Source of the DNA: Ostreococcus lucimarinus CCE9901
Taxonomy: Eukaryota; Chlorophyta; Mamiellophyceae; Mamiellales; Bathycoccaceae
Length of the DNA: 64,000 bases
Direction of reading: 5' to 3'
Assembly (NCBI RefSeq): GCF_000092065.1
Contig: NC_009366.1
Coordinates: forward strand, 130,001-194,000
This document shows, one piece after another, positions 45,697 to 55,880 of this stretch; positions within the stretch are counted from its first letter, which is position 1; every line of letters starts with the position of its first letter. The notes beneath the pieces are model-generated. The model did not search any database. It was given only the letters and a program-made list of their open reading frames with translations, and was not told the DNA's origin. A program made the position numbers and the translations under genes.

Positions 45697-47805
45697 ATGG
45701 CGCACGCGCGTAGGTACGCTCCACCGCGCGCGCACGGCGCTTTCAGCGCGCAAAACGGCGCGTATGGGATCCCGTTTCGCCTGTCCCGGTTGCCGCTCAT
45801 CGTGCTGATCGGCGCCGTGATCGCCGTGTCTGTGAGCATTTCGCGCTCGATCGCGCGAGAATCGATGCGATCGCTCGAGGTAAGCGAAATGCGGGCGAGC
45901 TTGGAGGCGATGAAGGCGCGAGCGCGGGAGTTGGAGGAGGAACTCGTGACGGCGACGGCGGCGACGGCCAAGGCGGTGGAGGAGACGGCGGCGCACGAAG
46001 AGACGCGAGCGCGATTAGCCGCGGCGAAGGCGGAAGCGTCCAGGGCTGAGGAAGAGAAAAGGCAGGCGGTGGAGGCGAGGGAAGCGATCGAGACGGATGT
46101 GCTGCTGGAAAAGGTGCAGGAGAAGGTGGCGATACCGGGGAGCGGTAAGACGAAGCGAGTCCCGACGGATACCGGCGCGAAGGAGGTGGAGGAAGTTTTC
46201 GGGGAGAAAGCCATGAGTGACGTCGCAGAAGTGGCCAAGGTTGTGGGTAAGAATAAAGCACGCATGGGTGAGGGTGATGAGGCGACGATGGACGATGAGG
46301 AGTCGAAGGAAATAGCAGACGGCGCCGACGAAGGGAGCGCGGCGAAAATCGACAATTCATCGAAAGATATCGCCGACGTACGTGTAAAGATCGCCACCGA
46401 TAGCGCCACAAACTCGGATCCGTTGCTTAAAAACTTGGCTCAATCATCCGTCAAGGCGACGAGTGAAGTATCGATGACGTGCAACGGGAAAGAGAACACC
46501 GAGCTTTGGGGCGGCGTAGTGAAAGATGGGAACGCTAATAAACAGCCAGACGCCGCTGCGTGCTGTGATTCGTGCGCAAAGATGAACGCGAATGGGGCGA
46601 ATCGATGTTCGGTGTGGGTTTACAGTGCGTCAAGCAAAGCGTGCTGGTTAAAGTTTGATGAAAATCCCGCCGCGGCGAAACCCGCCAACGAAGGACCGGG
46701 CGTGCCGTGGACGTCTGGTTGGTTTGATTTGCCGAAAAACACAATCGCGCCCAAGTATGAGTCCGCTACTGGGAAAACAGACTTGCCAAAGTGCTTGCAC
46801 GTCGTGATGACAAGCAACGGCAACGTGTACATGAACTGGCAATCACGAGTGATGTACTCGAGTTACCTCAGACACGCCGCCGAGGACGGGAGCATCATGA
46901 AGGCGTTTACTCGCATCTTGCACAAAGGACGGGAAGATGAGTTGATGCACGAGATTCCGACCATGCGATTCAATCCAGTTCAAGCGAAATGCGACGGATG
47001 GTGTGACTATCCCGTCGCCGATCGCTCCAAGGCTGTCGAGCAATGGTTGGAAACGGCAGACTCGGAGCGATGCTCGCACGTCGTTATGGTGGAGACGGAT
47101 CACATCATCGTGAAATCACCATCGCCCGAAATTTTGATGCCGCGCGGTCAAGCCATGGGCTTCAAGTTCGGGTACATGAACCCGCAACAATCGAGACTGA
47201 AGAAGATGTATCCTGAATATTTTGCGGATGGGAAAAAGATGCCCCCCACAGGCAACGCGCCGTCCGTCGTGAACACGGTCGATTTGAGGAAAATTGCACC
47301 GCTTTGGGCGCGCTTCGTGAACGAAACTGAATCTCCGGAGTCAGTTCGTAAAGAGTTAGGTTGGGTGCGCGACATGTACGCGTACGATCTCGCCGCATTA
47401 GCCACTGGCATCGAGCACGAGCTCTCGGAGTGCCCGGAGAGTCTCCTCATGGCGCAGCCGCCCGCCGACTTCGAGCTCGGTAACGCGTTCATCCTTCACT
47501 ACACGTGGGGGTCGGAGATCTACGACAAAAACGAAGAATTTATTTGGAAATTCGACAAGCGGTCGTACCTAGAAGGCCAATACGGTGAAGGTCCTTACAT
47601 TCTTCAAGAAATCCCCCCCCCGCCCGAGTGGGACGACGGTGCCAAGGGTCTTCAGCTGCAGACTTTCTTCAAACCTCGTGCGTTGACCGAAAAGCGACTC
47701 GGTCTCATCAAAACATTGATCGACGAGTTCAATCATGCCGTGCGTTCGCTATCAAAAATTCCGAAAGGCTACGCGACGATCGAGGAGGCGCGTTTATACG
47801 TGTAG
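45697..47805 (+). CDS. HPAT-like Golgi glycosyltransferase with PAN-like domain
   Basis: A 702-residue type II membrane protein: short cytosolic tail, signal anchor (LPLIVLIGAVIAVSVSIS, about residues 32-50), coiled-coil stem (about 60-150), acidic linker, then a Cys-rich PAN/apple-like domain (about 260-340; TCNGKENTELWGG, CCDSCAK, CSVWVYSASSKACWLKF). The catalytic region resembles hydroxyproline O-arabinosyltransferases: CLHVVMTSNGNVYMNWQSRV, FTRILHKGREDELMHEIPT, VMVETDHIIVKSP, MYAYDLAA, FILHYTWGSEI and WKFDKRSYL. Plant HPATs lack the PAN domain, so this is an algal architecture. The acceptor is uncertain; hydroxyproline-rich glycoproteins are the likely class. Confidence 0.82.
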   Translation: MAHARRYAPPRAHGAFSAQNGAYGIPFRLSRLPLIVLIGAVIAVSVSISRSIARESMRSLEVSEMRASLEAMKARARELEEELVTATAATAKAVEETAAHEETRARLAAAKAEASRAEEEKRQAVEAREAIETDVLLEKVQEKVAIPGSGKTKRVPTDTGAKEVEEVFGEKAMSDVAEVAKVVGKNKARMGEGDEATMDDEESKEIADGADEGSAAKIDNSSKDIADVRVKIATDSATNSDPLLKNLAQSSVKATSEVSMTCNGKENTELWGGVVKDGNANKQPDAAACCDSCAKMNANGANRCSVWVYSASSKACWLKFDENPAAAKPANEGPGVPWTSGWFDLPKNTIAPKYESATGKTDLPKCLHVVMTSNGNVYMNWQSRVMYSSYLRHAAEDGSIMKAFTRILHKGREDELMHEIPTMRFNPVQAKCDGWCDYPVADRSKAVEQWLETADSERCSHVVMVETDHIIVKSPSPEILMPRGQAMGFKFGYMNPQQSRLKKMYPEYFADGKKMPPTGNAPSVVNTVDLRKIAPLWARFVNETESPESVRKELGWVRDMYAYDLAALATGIEHELSECPESLLMAQPPADFELGNAFILHYTWGSEIYDKNEEFIWKFDKRSYLEGQYGEGPYILQEIPPPPEWDDGAKGLQLQTFFKPRALTEKRLGLIKTLIDEFNHAVRSLSKIPKGYATIEEARLYV

Positions 47806-47974
47806 AGCGCGACTCGTAAAATTCTGTGTAGTGCATTACATCTGTTGTTATTCATCCCTTCGAGGCGTTACCCGAGCGATAGACGCCTCGTTTCATTGGC
47901 GCCGCGCGCGTGTGTGCACGTCGAGGCGAGGCTGGAGACGAGGCTGGAAGAGATTGTTTAGTGTTACACGACGA

Positions 47975-48790
47975 CTACTGGAGCAGGAACAAGATGAGCA
48001 CGATGAGCGACACCAAAACTGCGATGACGATGCAGATCAGGCGATTTCTCGCCGCGCGCTGCGACTTGTCCGCCTTGGTGAGTTCTTTTTGCGCGTCCTT
48101 TGTGCGCACCGCCGTGCTCACAATGTTCGCCTCGATGTCGTCAATCATCGACCCTTGTTCGTTCACCAACACCGCGAGGTCTTGAAATATCTCATTTACT
48201 TCTCCGATCTGTTGCTGAATCTCCATGATCCCTCGTTCGCGCTCTTCGATCAACGCGTTATTATACTCGAGCTCGCCGTCCACCTGCGCAAAGTCGCTTC
48301 GCTGTTGCTGCTGCTGCATCAATTGCTGCGTATCCTGATACGCCGCCTCGCCCTCGCCCGACTCCTCGTCCATGGTACCGTAACTCGTCTTTCCCTTGCC
48401 CTTTTGCGGTAAGAACGTCGACTCTCGCTCCGCGCACGTCCTCTGCGCCTTTTGAAAATCCTTTAAAACGGCGTGAAAATCCTTCACCAACTTTTGATGC
48501 TTCGCCACGTGCTCCGCCTTATCCTCATCGTCCACGTCCACCGCGTTCGTGACCGCCTGCGCCAATCGCTTCACCGCTAACGACGCGTCTCGCGCCATGA
48601 CGCCCAGTTTTTCCCGCTGTTCGTGTAATTTCGCCCGCAATTCTCGCGTGTCCTTGCCCGTGCCCAGGACGTCGACGGCGCGCTTGAAGGCGCTCACGTG
48701 CGTCGTCATCTGGAAGATGAGTCCGCTGACGTTGCGGGACTCGGCGTCGAGGTCGTCGGCGGCGGCATCGCTCGTGGAGGCGCGGGACAT
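47975..48790 (-). CDS. Qa-SNARE syntaxin, SYP2/Pep12-like
   Basis: A 271-residue syntaxin: N-terminal three-helix Habc-type region (SGLIFQMTTHVSAFKRAVDV; KLHEQREKLGVMARDAS; HVAKHQKLVKDFHAVLKDFQ), a Gln-rich linker, SNARE motif with the central Gln (ERERGIMEIQQQIGEVNEIF, then QDLAVLVNEQGSMIDDIEAN) and a C-terminal anchor (LICIVIAVLVSLIVLILFLL) with one residue after it. The sequence favours the SYP2/Pep12 (endosomal/vacuolar) Qa group over plasma-membrane SYP1. Single exon, with the next gene's stop 147 bases upstream. Confidence 0.92.
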   Translation of the reverse strand: MSRASTSDAAADDLDAESRNVSGLIFQMTTHVSAFKRAVDVLGTGKDTRELRAKLHEQREKLGVMARDASLAVKRLAQAVTNAVDVDDEDKAEHVAKHQKLVKDFHAVLKDFQKAQRTCAERESTFLPQKGKGKTSYGTMDEESGEGEAAYQDTQQLMQQQQQRSDFAQVDGELEYNNALIEERERGIMEIQQQIGEVNEIFQDLAVLVNEQGSMIDDIEANIVSTAVRTKDAQKELTKADKSQRAARNRLICIVIAVLVSLIVLILFLLQ

Positions 48791-48937
48791 GGCGCGCGCG
48801 CGCGCGGATCTGCGGCATCGTCTTTCTTCACCTGGGTGTTGCGCTCCAAGGGTCGTGATTGGCGGATTTGGTCGCGGCGCGCGAGCGGCGACGGAGGCGG
48901 GTCTAGATTGGTTGGGTTACGATTACTGAAGAACGAA

Positions 48938-50290
48938 TCACGCTGCGCGCTGCGCGGAGACACCGGCGCGCTGCAGCGCGGCGGTGTGCAGGGCCTGGAG
49001 TAATTTATACGTGAACACGGGCATGTCGGTGGTGTCGAAATCCATGGGCTCGGCGAGGAAGCTCGGCACGAGACCTTCGATGTTGCCGAAACCGAGCGGC
49101 ACGCACGCGACCTCGTCGGCGACGCGACGACCGGGTTTCGGCGGACGCATAGGATCCTCGCCCGTGGGTTCGCCGTCTTCGCCCTCGGCGGCGCTGAGTC
49201 GGAAGGTGAAGCCGGTGCCGATGTGCGTGAAGTGGTGCACGCCTTGAGACTTTTCTTGCCATCGCAAGCCGGTGAGCGCCTCGAGTTCGAACGCGCCAAA
49301 ATCACCATCGCGGCCGCTCCCACCGGCACGTCCACTCGCACCCGCGCGCGTGGCTTCGAGCTCTTCTTCCATGCGAAGCATCTTCCCTTGGTACGCCAAA
49401 ACGGTTTCGCGCAACTCGGCGTTTTCGCGCTCGAGCGCGTACACCTTTTCGCTCGCGCCCTCGGCGCGAGAGGCAATGTCTCGCTGACGATCGGCTTCGG
49501 TGCGCAAGTGATGCACTAACTCATCCGCCTTGCGCTCGTGATCCATCAACACTCCTTGCTGTCGCTCGGCCTCATTCATGAGATCTTGAAGCTTCTTCGC
49601 CTTGAGCTGGTCGTACTTGGTTTGCAGCTTCTCGTACGCGCTTTGAAGCATGCGGTACGCCCCACCCCACGCCGTAGACTGCGGCATGTGCGCTTCGTTG
49701 ACGTTCACGACTCCATTCGCTCGATTCGCCGCGTCTGCCGCCGCCGCTGCCGCCTTGCCGAGTTTGGAGCTGTTCGGCGGCCGCCCTCGCCCGCGCGACG
49801 GCGTCCTCGCCCCAGGCGTCTTAACTTGACGCAAAAATTCAGGACTATCGATATCGGATCCCGGTGAAGACACCGAGGCTAATTTTGCGGCTTTATTCCT
49901 TCCCGAATCCGATCGCTCGTTCGCCTCGAAGTACTTCGCCGGTCGCTTCAAACCTTCCTTGGCGATGGCCGCCGCCTTGGCCATGGCGCTCACCTTTCTC
50001 GAGACGCCCGCCGCCTTTCCAGCCTTCTTCCCACCATCGTCCCCGGTTCTCTTCGCCATCGCCGCTTTCGTCGTCCCAACCGGTCGTCCTCGTCCACGCT
50101 TCGCCGCGGGCGCCGTTTCACCCTCCTTCCCCGTCGCGTTCCCCCCGCGCGCCGGCGTCGTCTTCGTCGGCGTCTTCTTCGTCGGCGTCTTCTTCCCCGC
50201 CTCCTCCCCCGACGACTTCTCTCGCCGTTTCCGCGCCTTCTCCGGCTCCTTCGTGAACGCTTTCGTCGATTTCTGTTTCACGCCGCGCAC
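48938..50290 (-). CDS. AT-hook coiled-coil protein with Csm1/Pcs1-like C-terminal domain, 5' end unresolved
   Basis: About 450 residues of open frame. The N-terminal half is Lys/Thr/Ala-rich with AT-hooks KRGRGRPVGT and SRGRGRPPNS. The middle is a coiled coil (MLQSAYEKLQTKYDQLKAKK through about 100 residues). The C-terminal globular part (FELEALTGLRWQEKSQGVHH, FTHIGTGFTFRLSA, VACVPLGFGNIEGLVPSFL, PVFTYKLLQAL) resembles the RWD-like domain of monopolin Csm1/Pcs1. That complex organises kinetochores and rDNA. No ATG occurs in frame before the AT-hook region: the frame opens at GTG 50290 and runs to a stop at 50369. A first exon is therefore probably upstream, but donor and acceptor could not be matched in phase. 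Confidence 0.55.
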   Translation of the reverse strand: MRGVKQKSTKAFTKEPEKARKRREKSSGEEAGKKTPTKKTPTKTTPARGGNATGKEGETAPAAKRGRGRPVGTTKAAMAKRTGDDGGKKAGKAAGVSRKVSAMAKAAAIAKEGLKRPAKYFEANERSDSGRNKAAKLASVSSPGSDIDSPEFLRQVKTPGARTPSRGRGRPPNSSKLGKAAAAAADAANRANGVVNVNEAHMPQSTAWGGAYRMLQSAYEKLQTKYDQLKAKKLQDLMNEAERQQGVLMDHERKADELVHHLRTEADRQRDIASRAEGASEKVYALERENAELRETVLAYQGKMLRMEEELEATRAGASGRAGGSGRDGDFGAFELEALTGLRWQEKSQGVHHFTHIGTGFTFRLSAAEGEDGEPTGEDPMRPPKPGRRVADEVACVPLGFGNIEGLVPSFLAEPMDFDTTDMPVFTYKLLQALHTAALQRAGVSAQRAA

Positions 50291-50871
50291 GATTCGCGCG
50301 TCATCGTCAATCTCTCGTCCATCACCTTCCCTCGCGTCTCGTCCGCCGCGTTCGCCCTCGCGGGGGACTTAGCGTTCGTCCCTCGCGTCGTCCCTCGCTC
50401 GCCCGCCGTCGTCGCCGTCGCCGTCCCGTCGCCGCGCGCTCGCGCCGTCGACCGACGCGCTTCACGACGCGCGTCCCTCGTCGCTCTCGTCGGTCGCTTT
50501 CGTCGCTTTCGTCGTCCCGAACCGACGATCGAATTCGAATTCGCATTCAAACGTCCGTTGGTTTCTCGAACGGTCGCGTTCGCGTCGCGTCGCGTCGCGT
50601 CGCGTCGCGTCGCGTCGCGTCGTCGCGCGCACCATCCACGCGGGCGTGCTCGAACCGCTGTCGGCGTACGAGACCGGGTCGCGCGCGCGCGTTTCGCGCG
50701 GCATGACGACGATCGATGGGCGCGTCGCGGTGTGGCGAGCGATCGACCCGCGCGGCGCGGAGGCGAGCGCGGAGGCGAGACGCGCGCGAGGGATCGACGA
50801 CGACGCGCGATGACGACGATCGAATCGTTAACGATGATGGTGATCGCGATGAATTACGAGACCACGGCGCG
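50291..50871. other. spacer upstream of the Csm1-like gene
   Basis: This holds the expected missing 5' exon of the minus-strand Csm1-like gene, the CGCGT microsatellite and the 3' flank of the PH-domain gene. Arg-rich frames on both strands look compositional. No gene is claimed. Confidence 0.4.
50581..50615. repeat. CGCGT pentanucleotide microsatellite, about 7 copies
   Basis: About seven perfect CGCGT copies in tandem, followed by CGTCG. It is the longest simple repeat of unit size five or less that I saw in the window. Confidence 0.85.
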
Positions 50872-51273
50872 TCAGGACGCGGCGCGGGACGCGCGCGCGA
50901 TGCACGCGCCGACGGAGGAGAGCCACTCGTCTTTTTCGCGCTCGGACGCGGCGACGAAGACGTGGGACTCGCCCATGCAGGTGATTTCGAACGAAGCCTC
51001 GTCGCCGGTTTTCTCGAACGCGGACGTCGATGATAAACAGTATTTCATGTCGATCACGCCTCGGGTCTTGCTGCTCGAGGTGACGTTGGAGTCGAGAAAC
51101 CAGAACAGTTTGCCGTCCTTGAGGACGAACCATCGTCGGCGCCAGGTGCGAACGACGTCGCCGCGTTTCATCAACCACCCCGCGCGCGCGGGTTCGCGCC
51201 AGAATTCTACGCCACCGGTGTCGTGAACTTTTCCTATTTGGCTGAGATTGGCTAAGATCGCGCCGAACACCAT
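50872..51273 (-). CDS. PH1: PH-domain protein, AtPH1-like
   Basis: A 133-residue protein that is essentially one pleckstrin-homology domain. It has the plant PH1 lead-in (GGVEFWREPARAGWLMKRGD), the basic phosphoinositide-binding loop (VVRTWRRRWFVLKDGKLFWF), RGVIDMKYCLS and the closing helix SEREKDEWLSSVGACIARAS with the invariant Trp. AtPH1 binds PI3P on late endosomes. ATG 51273 gives the usual N-terminus; its 5' flank is only 26 bases after the stop of the L27 gene on the same strand. Confidence 0.9.
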   Translation of the reverse strand: MVFGAILANLSQIGKVHDTGGVEFWREPARAGWLMKRGDVVRTWRRRWFVLKDGKLFWFLDSNVTSSSKTRGVIDMKYCLSSTSAFEKTGDEASFEITCMGESHVFVAASEREKDEWLSSVGACIARASRAAS

Positions 51274-51299
51274 CTTCGCCGCTTGAAATGAAATCGAAA

Positions 51300-51701
51300 T
51301 CACGCCACGCCCTCGACGTACTTTGGGTGCGTCTTCGACAGCGGCGCCACGTTGATCAACTTCCTCCCCCTGTGCTTATCCGTGCTGAAACAAACCTTCC
51401 CTTGCACCAGCGCGAACAACGTATGATCTTTCCCGATCCCACAATTCGTCCCCGGATGCCACTTCGTCCCTCGCTGCCGCGCCAAGACGTGTCCCGGCCG
51501 CACGACTTCGCCGTCGCCGCGCTTCAACCCCAAAAACTTTGGATTCGAGTCTCGCCCGTTGCTCGACGACCCGCCCTGTTTCTTCGACGCGAACCGCACG
51601 AATATCGTCTGCGTCGCCGCGCGCCACGCCCGCGCGCCCTCCTCCGCGATCGTCGCGCGCGCGGTCGACGACGCGAGCGCGCGCGCGCGCGCGCGAAGCA
51701 T
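51300..51701 (-). CDS. MRPL27: mitochondrial ribosomal protein bL27
   Basis: A 133-residue bL27 with an Arg/Ala-rich presequence ([20 protein letters not shown]) and the domain [20 protein letters not shown], then RRGDGEVV-like strand residues, [20 protein letters not shown] and [11 protein letters not shown]. The conserved N-terminal stretch of bL27 reaches the peptidyl-transferase centre. ASKK and SSNGRDS fit mitochondrial rather than plastid L27. The upstream frame is open to 52013, but ATG 51701 gives the correct presequence. Confidence 0.9.
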   Translation of the reverse strand: MLRARARALASSTARATIAEEGARAWRAATQTIFVRFASKKQGGSSSNGRDSNPKFLGLKRGDGEVVRPGHVLARQRGTKWHPGTNCGIGKDHTLFALVQGKVCFSTDKHRGRKLINVAPLSKTHPKYVEGVA

Positions 51702-51976
51702 GAACCGCGCCTCGCGCGCGCGTCCGCGTCCGCGCCTCGCGCGCGCGACCGCCGCCTTCGTTCGCGCGCGCGCGCCTTCGCACGCGCGACGCCGCGACGG
51801 TCGACCGACCGACGATCGCGCGTCGCGTCGTCCCGCGTCGCGTCGGCGCGCGACGCGACGGCGACCGGCGATCCGCGACCCGCGGTTTACACACGCCTCG
51901 AGAGATCCGCTTCGATGGGCGAAACGGGGACTCGTATACGGAGCGGAGGCCCGCGCGCGCGCGGCGACCGCCCGAG

Positions 51977-52057
51977 GCGCGGGCTGGACCCCGCGCGCGC
52001 GTGGGTGCCGCACACATAGGTTTAAAAATCACTGAATACGTAGAAAACCGTTCCAGG
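51977..52057 (+). repeat. dispersed repeat, copy G
   Basis: It starts GCGCGGGCTGGACCCCGCG and ends AATCACTGAATACGTAGAAA then ACCGTTCCAGG. It is diverged from the 25 kb copies in the middle (TAGGTTTAAAAATCACTG) but collinear. It lies in the 556-base divergent spacer between L27 and polyubiquitin, 200 bases before the polyubiquitin ATG. The rest of that spacer shows no gene. Confidence 0.85.
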
Positions 52058-52107
52058 TGCGTCGACCCCGCGGCCCGGCCATCGCAATCCACCCCCCCTG
52101 TTTTTGA

Positions 52108-53756
<1,649 letters not shown>

Positions 53757-54044
53757 ATACTTACATTTAGTCCCACGTCCGCTTCGGCGATCTCCGCCGC
53801 GTTTGCTATTCTGAAAAGATTTCTGCGGGCGAGGCGTTGAGAACGTGAAGCGCTTCAGCAGACGAACGACACGAAAGATGTACCGATTCTTGTTTTAGCC
53901 ATTACCATTACCATACACACATGTAACGACAGTACCAAAAGCTGTACGCCACTTTATGTTCCTAATCACGTCTTATCGAATCCTCGAGCGCGAGAGGTGC
54001 GCGAGCGCGCTCCGTCCCGCCCTTCACACGCGGCCCCGCGAGTC

Positions 54045-54371
54045 ATGTCGTCTTCGACACCACTCGACCCATCGACGCCGATTACGCTCGTATCGAGCCA
54101 AGGGGATGAATTCGTGGTCGAGTACGATCTTCTGCGCGCCAGTGGTGTGCTTAAACGTCTGTTCGCGTCGAGCGAGGCGGCGGATTTCGAGGAACAACGA
54201 AGCAAGGTGGTCAAGCTTCGCGACATCTCCACCGCGATTTTGCGGAAAATAATAGACTATTGCGAATACAAGCGCGCGCACGAGCATTCGTCGAAAGCAC
54301 CACCTCGATTTCAAATCGACGAAGAGGACGCCATCGAACTCTTGATGGCGGCAAACTTTTTGGACATTTAG
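54045..54371 (+). CDS. ELOC: elongin C
   Basis: A 108-residue SKP1/BTB-fold protein, elongin C by its length and signatures: TLVSSQGDEFVVEYDLLRAS, SKVVKLRDISTAILRKIIDY, and the diagnostic end PRFQIDEEDAIELLMAANFL. It adapts BC-box proteins to CUL2/5-like ligases and transcription factors. The frame is open 16 codons upstream from a non-ATG codon; ATG 54045 matches the family start. It is convergent with the thioesterase gene. Confidence 0.92.
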   Translation: MSSSTPLDPSTPITLVSSQGDEFVVEYDLLRASGVLKRLFASSEAADFEEQRSKVVKLRDISTAILRKIIDYCEYKRAHEHSSKAPPRFQIDEEDAIELLMAANFLDI

Positions 54372-54465
54372 CGGCGAGGCGAACGAGTGTGAAGTCGAAC
54401 GAATGAGTAGAAATCTAGCTAGTGATTGTGTATGATACGTATAGAATATAGCTTACACCGGATGT

Positions 54466-55383
54466 CTACTCTTCCCTCATGCGATTGAGCATGCCACTGT
54501 CGCACAGTTGCGCCTCGCACGTGGCGAGCACGTCTTCGCCGAGCGGCGCCGACGGATCCGTCAGCCTCGCCGTGGTCCAGATTCGCAGCCCGTGCGATTG
54601 CACTTCTTTAATTTGCACCTGGATTTTGACGGTGTGATGAAGGGGAAGCGGTTTCTTGATCTTGACGTTCATTTCGATGGTGACGCAGCAGGGTGCTCGC
54701 CAACATTTGACCAGCTCGGCTGTCGCTTCGTCAAGAATCGTTTCGATGCAGCCTCCGTGGGCGAGATTATACGTCTGAATGCCGATCGCACCCGTATCAC
54801 CCACGCGCGCAACACCGACGAGCTCTGGATACTCGCTCGATCCCGTCCTCGCGCGCTCTCGGTAAAAATATCTCAAATCAAGACCTCTTTTCGCCGCGTC
54901 GTCGCCGACGGCCCACGATTCGCAAGTCACGAATACCCCTCGCCCGAGCCCAGGAGTCGCCTTTTGAAACGCTCGAAGCGAATTATCGCGACTCAACTCC
55001 ATCAACAACGCATCCCGCATCGGAAACAATCCGTGCTTTCGGAACGGGATCCCCGTCTTGAAGACGTGTCTTCGATAATCCGCCGCAGCGTCCTCGTGCT
55101 TATTCAGCATCGCCCGCTCCTTCGCGTCCCCCAGCGCGCTCGCTCGCCCATCGTTCACCTCGCGCCCACCGCCCGCTTGTTCGCATCGTCTCTCCCGCAC
55201 CCCCACCGGCACGTCGCGCCCACCGCTCTCGTAATACGCTCTGATTTCTTCCTCCCCGCACGCGCGCAACTCCTCGTCCTCCAGTTCCCGCGCCTCCGCG
55301 TGCGCCTCCGCGAGCACCACGGACAGGTTCAGCATTCGATGATAATTCATCCCGTCGTCCGCCGTCGCCGTCACCGTCGCCAT
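54466..55383 (-). CDS. hot-dog fold (PaaI-type) acyl-CoA thioesterase family protein
   Basis: A 305-residue protein. The C-terminal half is a 4HBT/PaaI domain: YNLAHGGCIETILDEATAEL (His-Gly-Gly and catalytic acidic helix), APCCVTIEMNVKIKKPLPLH, and HTVKIQVQIKEVQSHGLRIW. The N-terminal half is charged and helical (VLAEAHAEARELEDEELRAC) with a conserved-looking block FKTGIPFRKHGLFPMRDALL. No transit peptide is evident. It probably hydrolyses an acyl-CoA; the substrate cannot be read from sequence. Single exon with ATG 55383. The divergent neighbour is the SYCP2-like gene. Confidence 0.8.
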   Translation of the reverse strand: MATVTATADDGMNYHRMLNLSVVLAEAHAEARELEDEELRACGEEEIRAYYESGGRDVPVGVRERRCEQAGGGREVNDGRASALGDAKERAMLNKHEDAAADYRRHVFKTGIPFRKHGLFPMRDALLMELSRDNSLRAFQKATPGLGRGVFVTCESWAVGDDAAKRGLDLRYFYRERARTGSSEYPELVGVARVGDTGAIGIQTYNLAHGGCIETILDEATAELVKCWRAPCCVTIEMNVKIKKPLPLHHTVKIQVQIKEVQSHGLRIWTTARLTDPSAPLGEDVLATCEAQLCDSGMLNRMREE

Positions 55384-55880
55384 CGCGCCGCGACGTGCCG
55401 CGTCGGCGAAAACTCAAATTCCAAAATTCCATAAACGCTCGAAAAACGCTCGCCGCGATCGCGCACCGACGGGTGCCCGGAACCGACCGCAGACGACGAC
55501 GCGCGACGACGACGACGCGATCGACGACGCGACGACGCGGCGCGGCGCGACGCGCGAACGACCCGACCGACGCGCGCGTCGAACGACGCGACGAGGGACG
55601 ACGCGCGCGCGATGACGGCGACGTCGGCGCTCGCGGTGCGTCGGTGCGGTGTTTCTCGGAACGCGCGACGGCGTCGAGGGCGACGCGCGAGAGCGACGCG
55701 CGAGAGCGACGCGCGCGCGCGCGATCGGACGACGCGATCGGGACGCGCGGCACGGCCGCGATGCGCGCGCGAGGCGCGAAGAGAAGACTGACGACGCGCG
55801 CGTCGGGGATCGATTCGTTTGTATAGGGCGCGGTCGAGACGCGCGCGCGCGGTCGAGGCGACGATTCGTTGTTGAAGGTT
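55384..55880. other. divergent spacer, probably containing a further 5' exon of the SYCP2-like gene
   Basis: An ACTGAC branch motif (55788) followed 35 bases later by a TATAG acceptor looks like a genuine intron end, so an upstream exon of the plus-strand gene is likely. ATG 55611 (MTATSALA, then GTGCGT) is a candidate first exon, but its phase does not fit the acceptor. Nothing else was seen. Confidence 0.45.
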
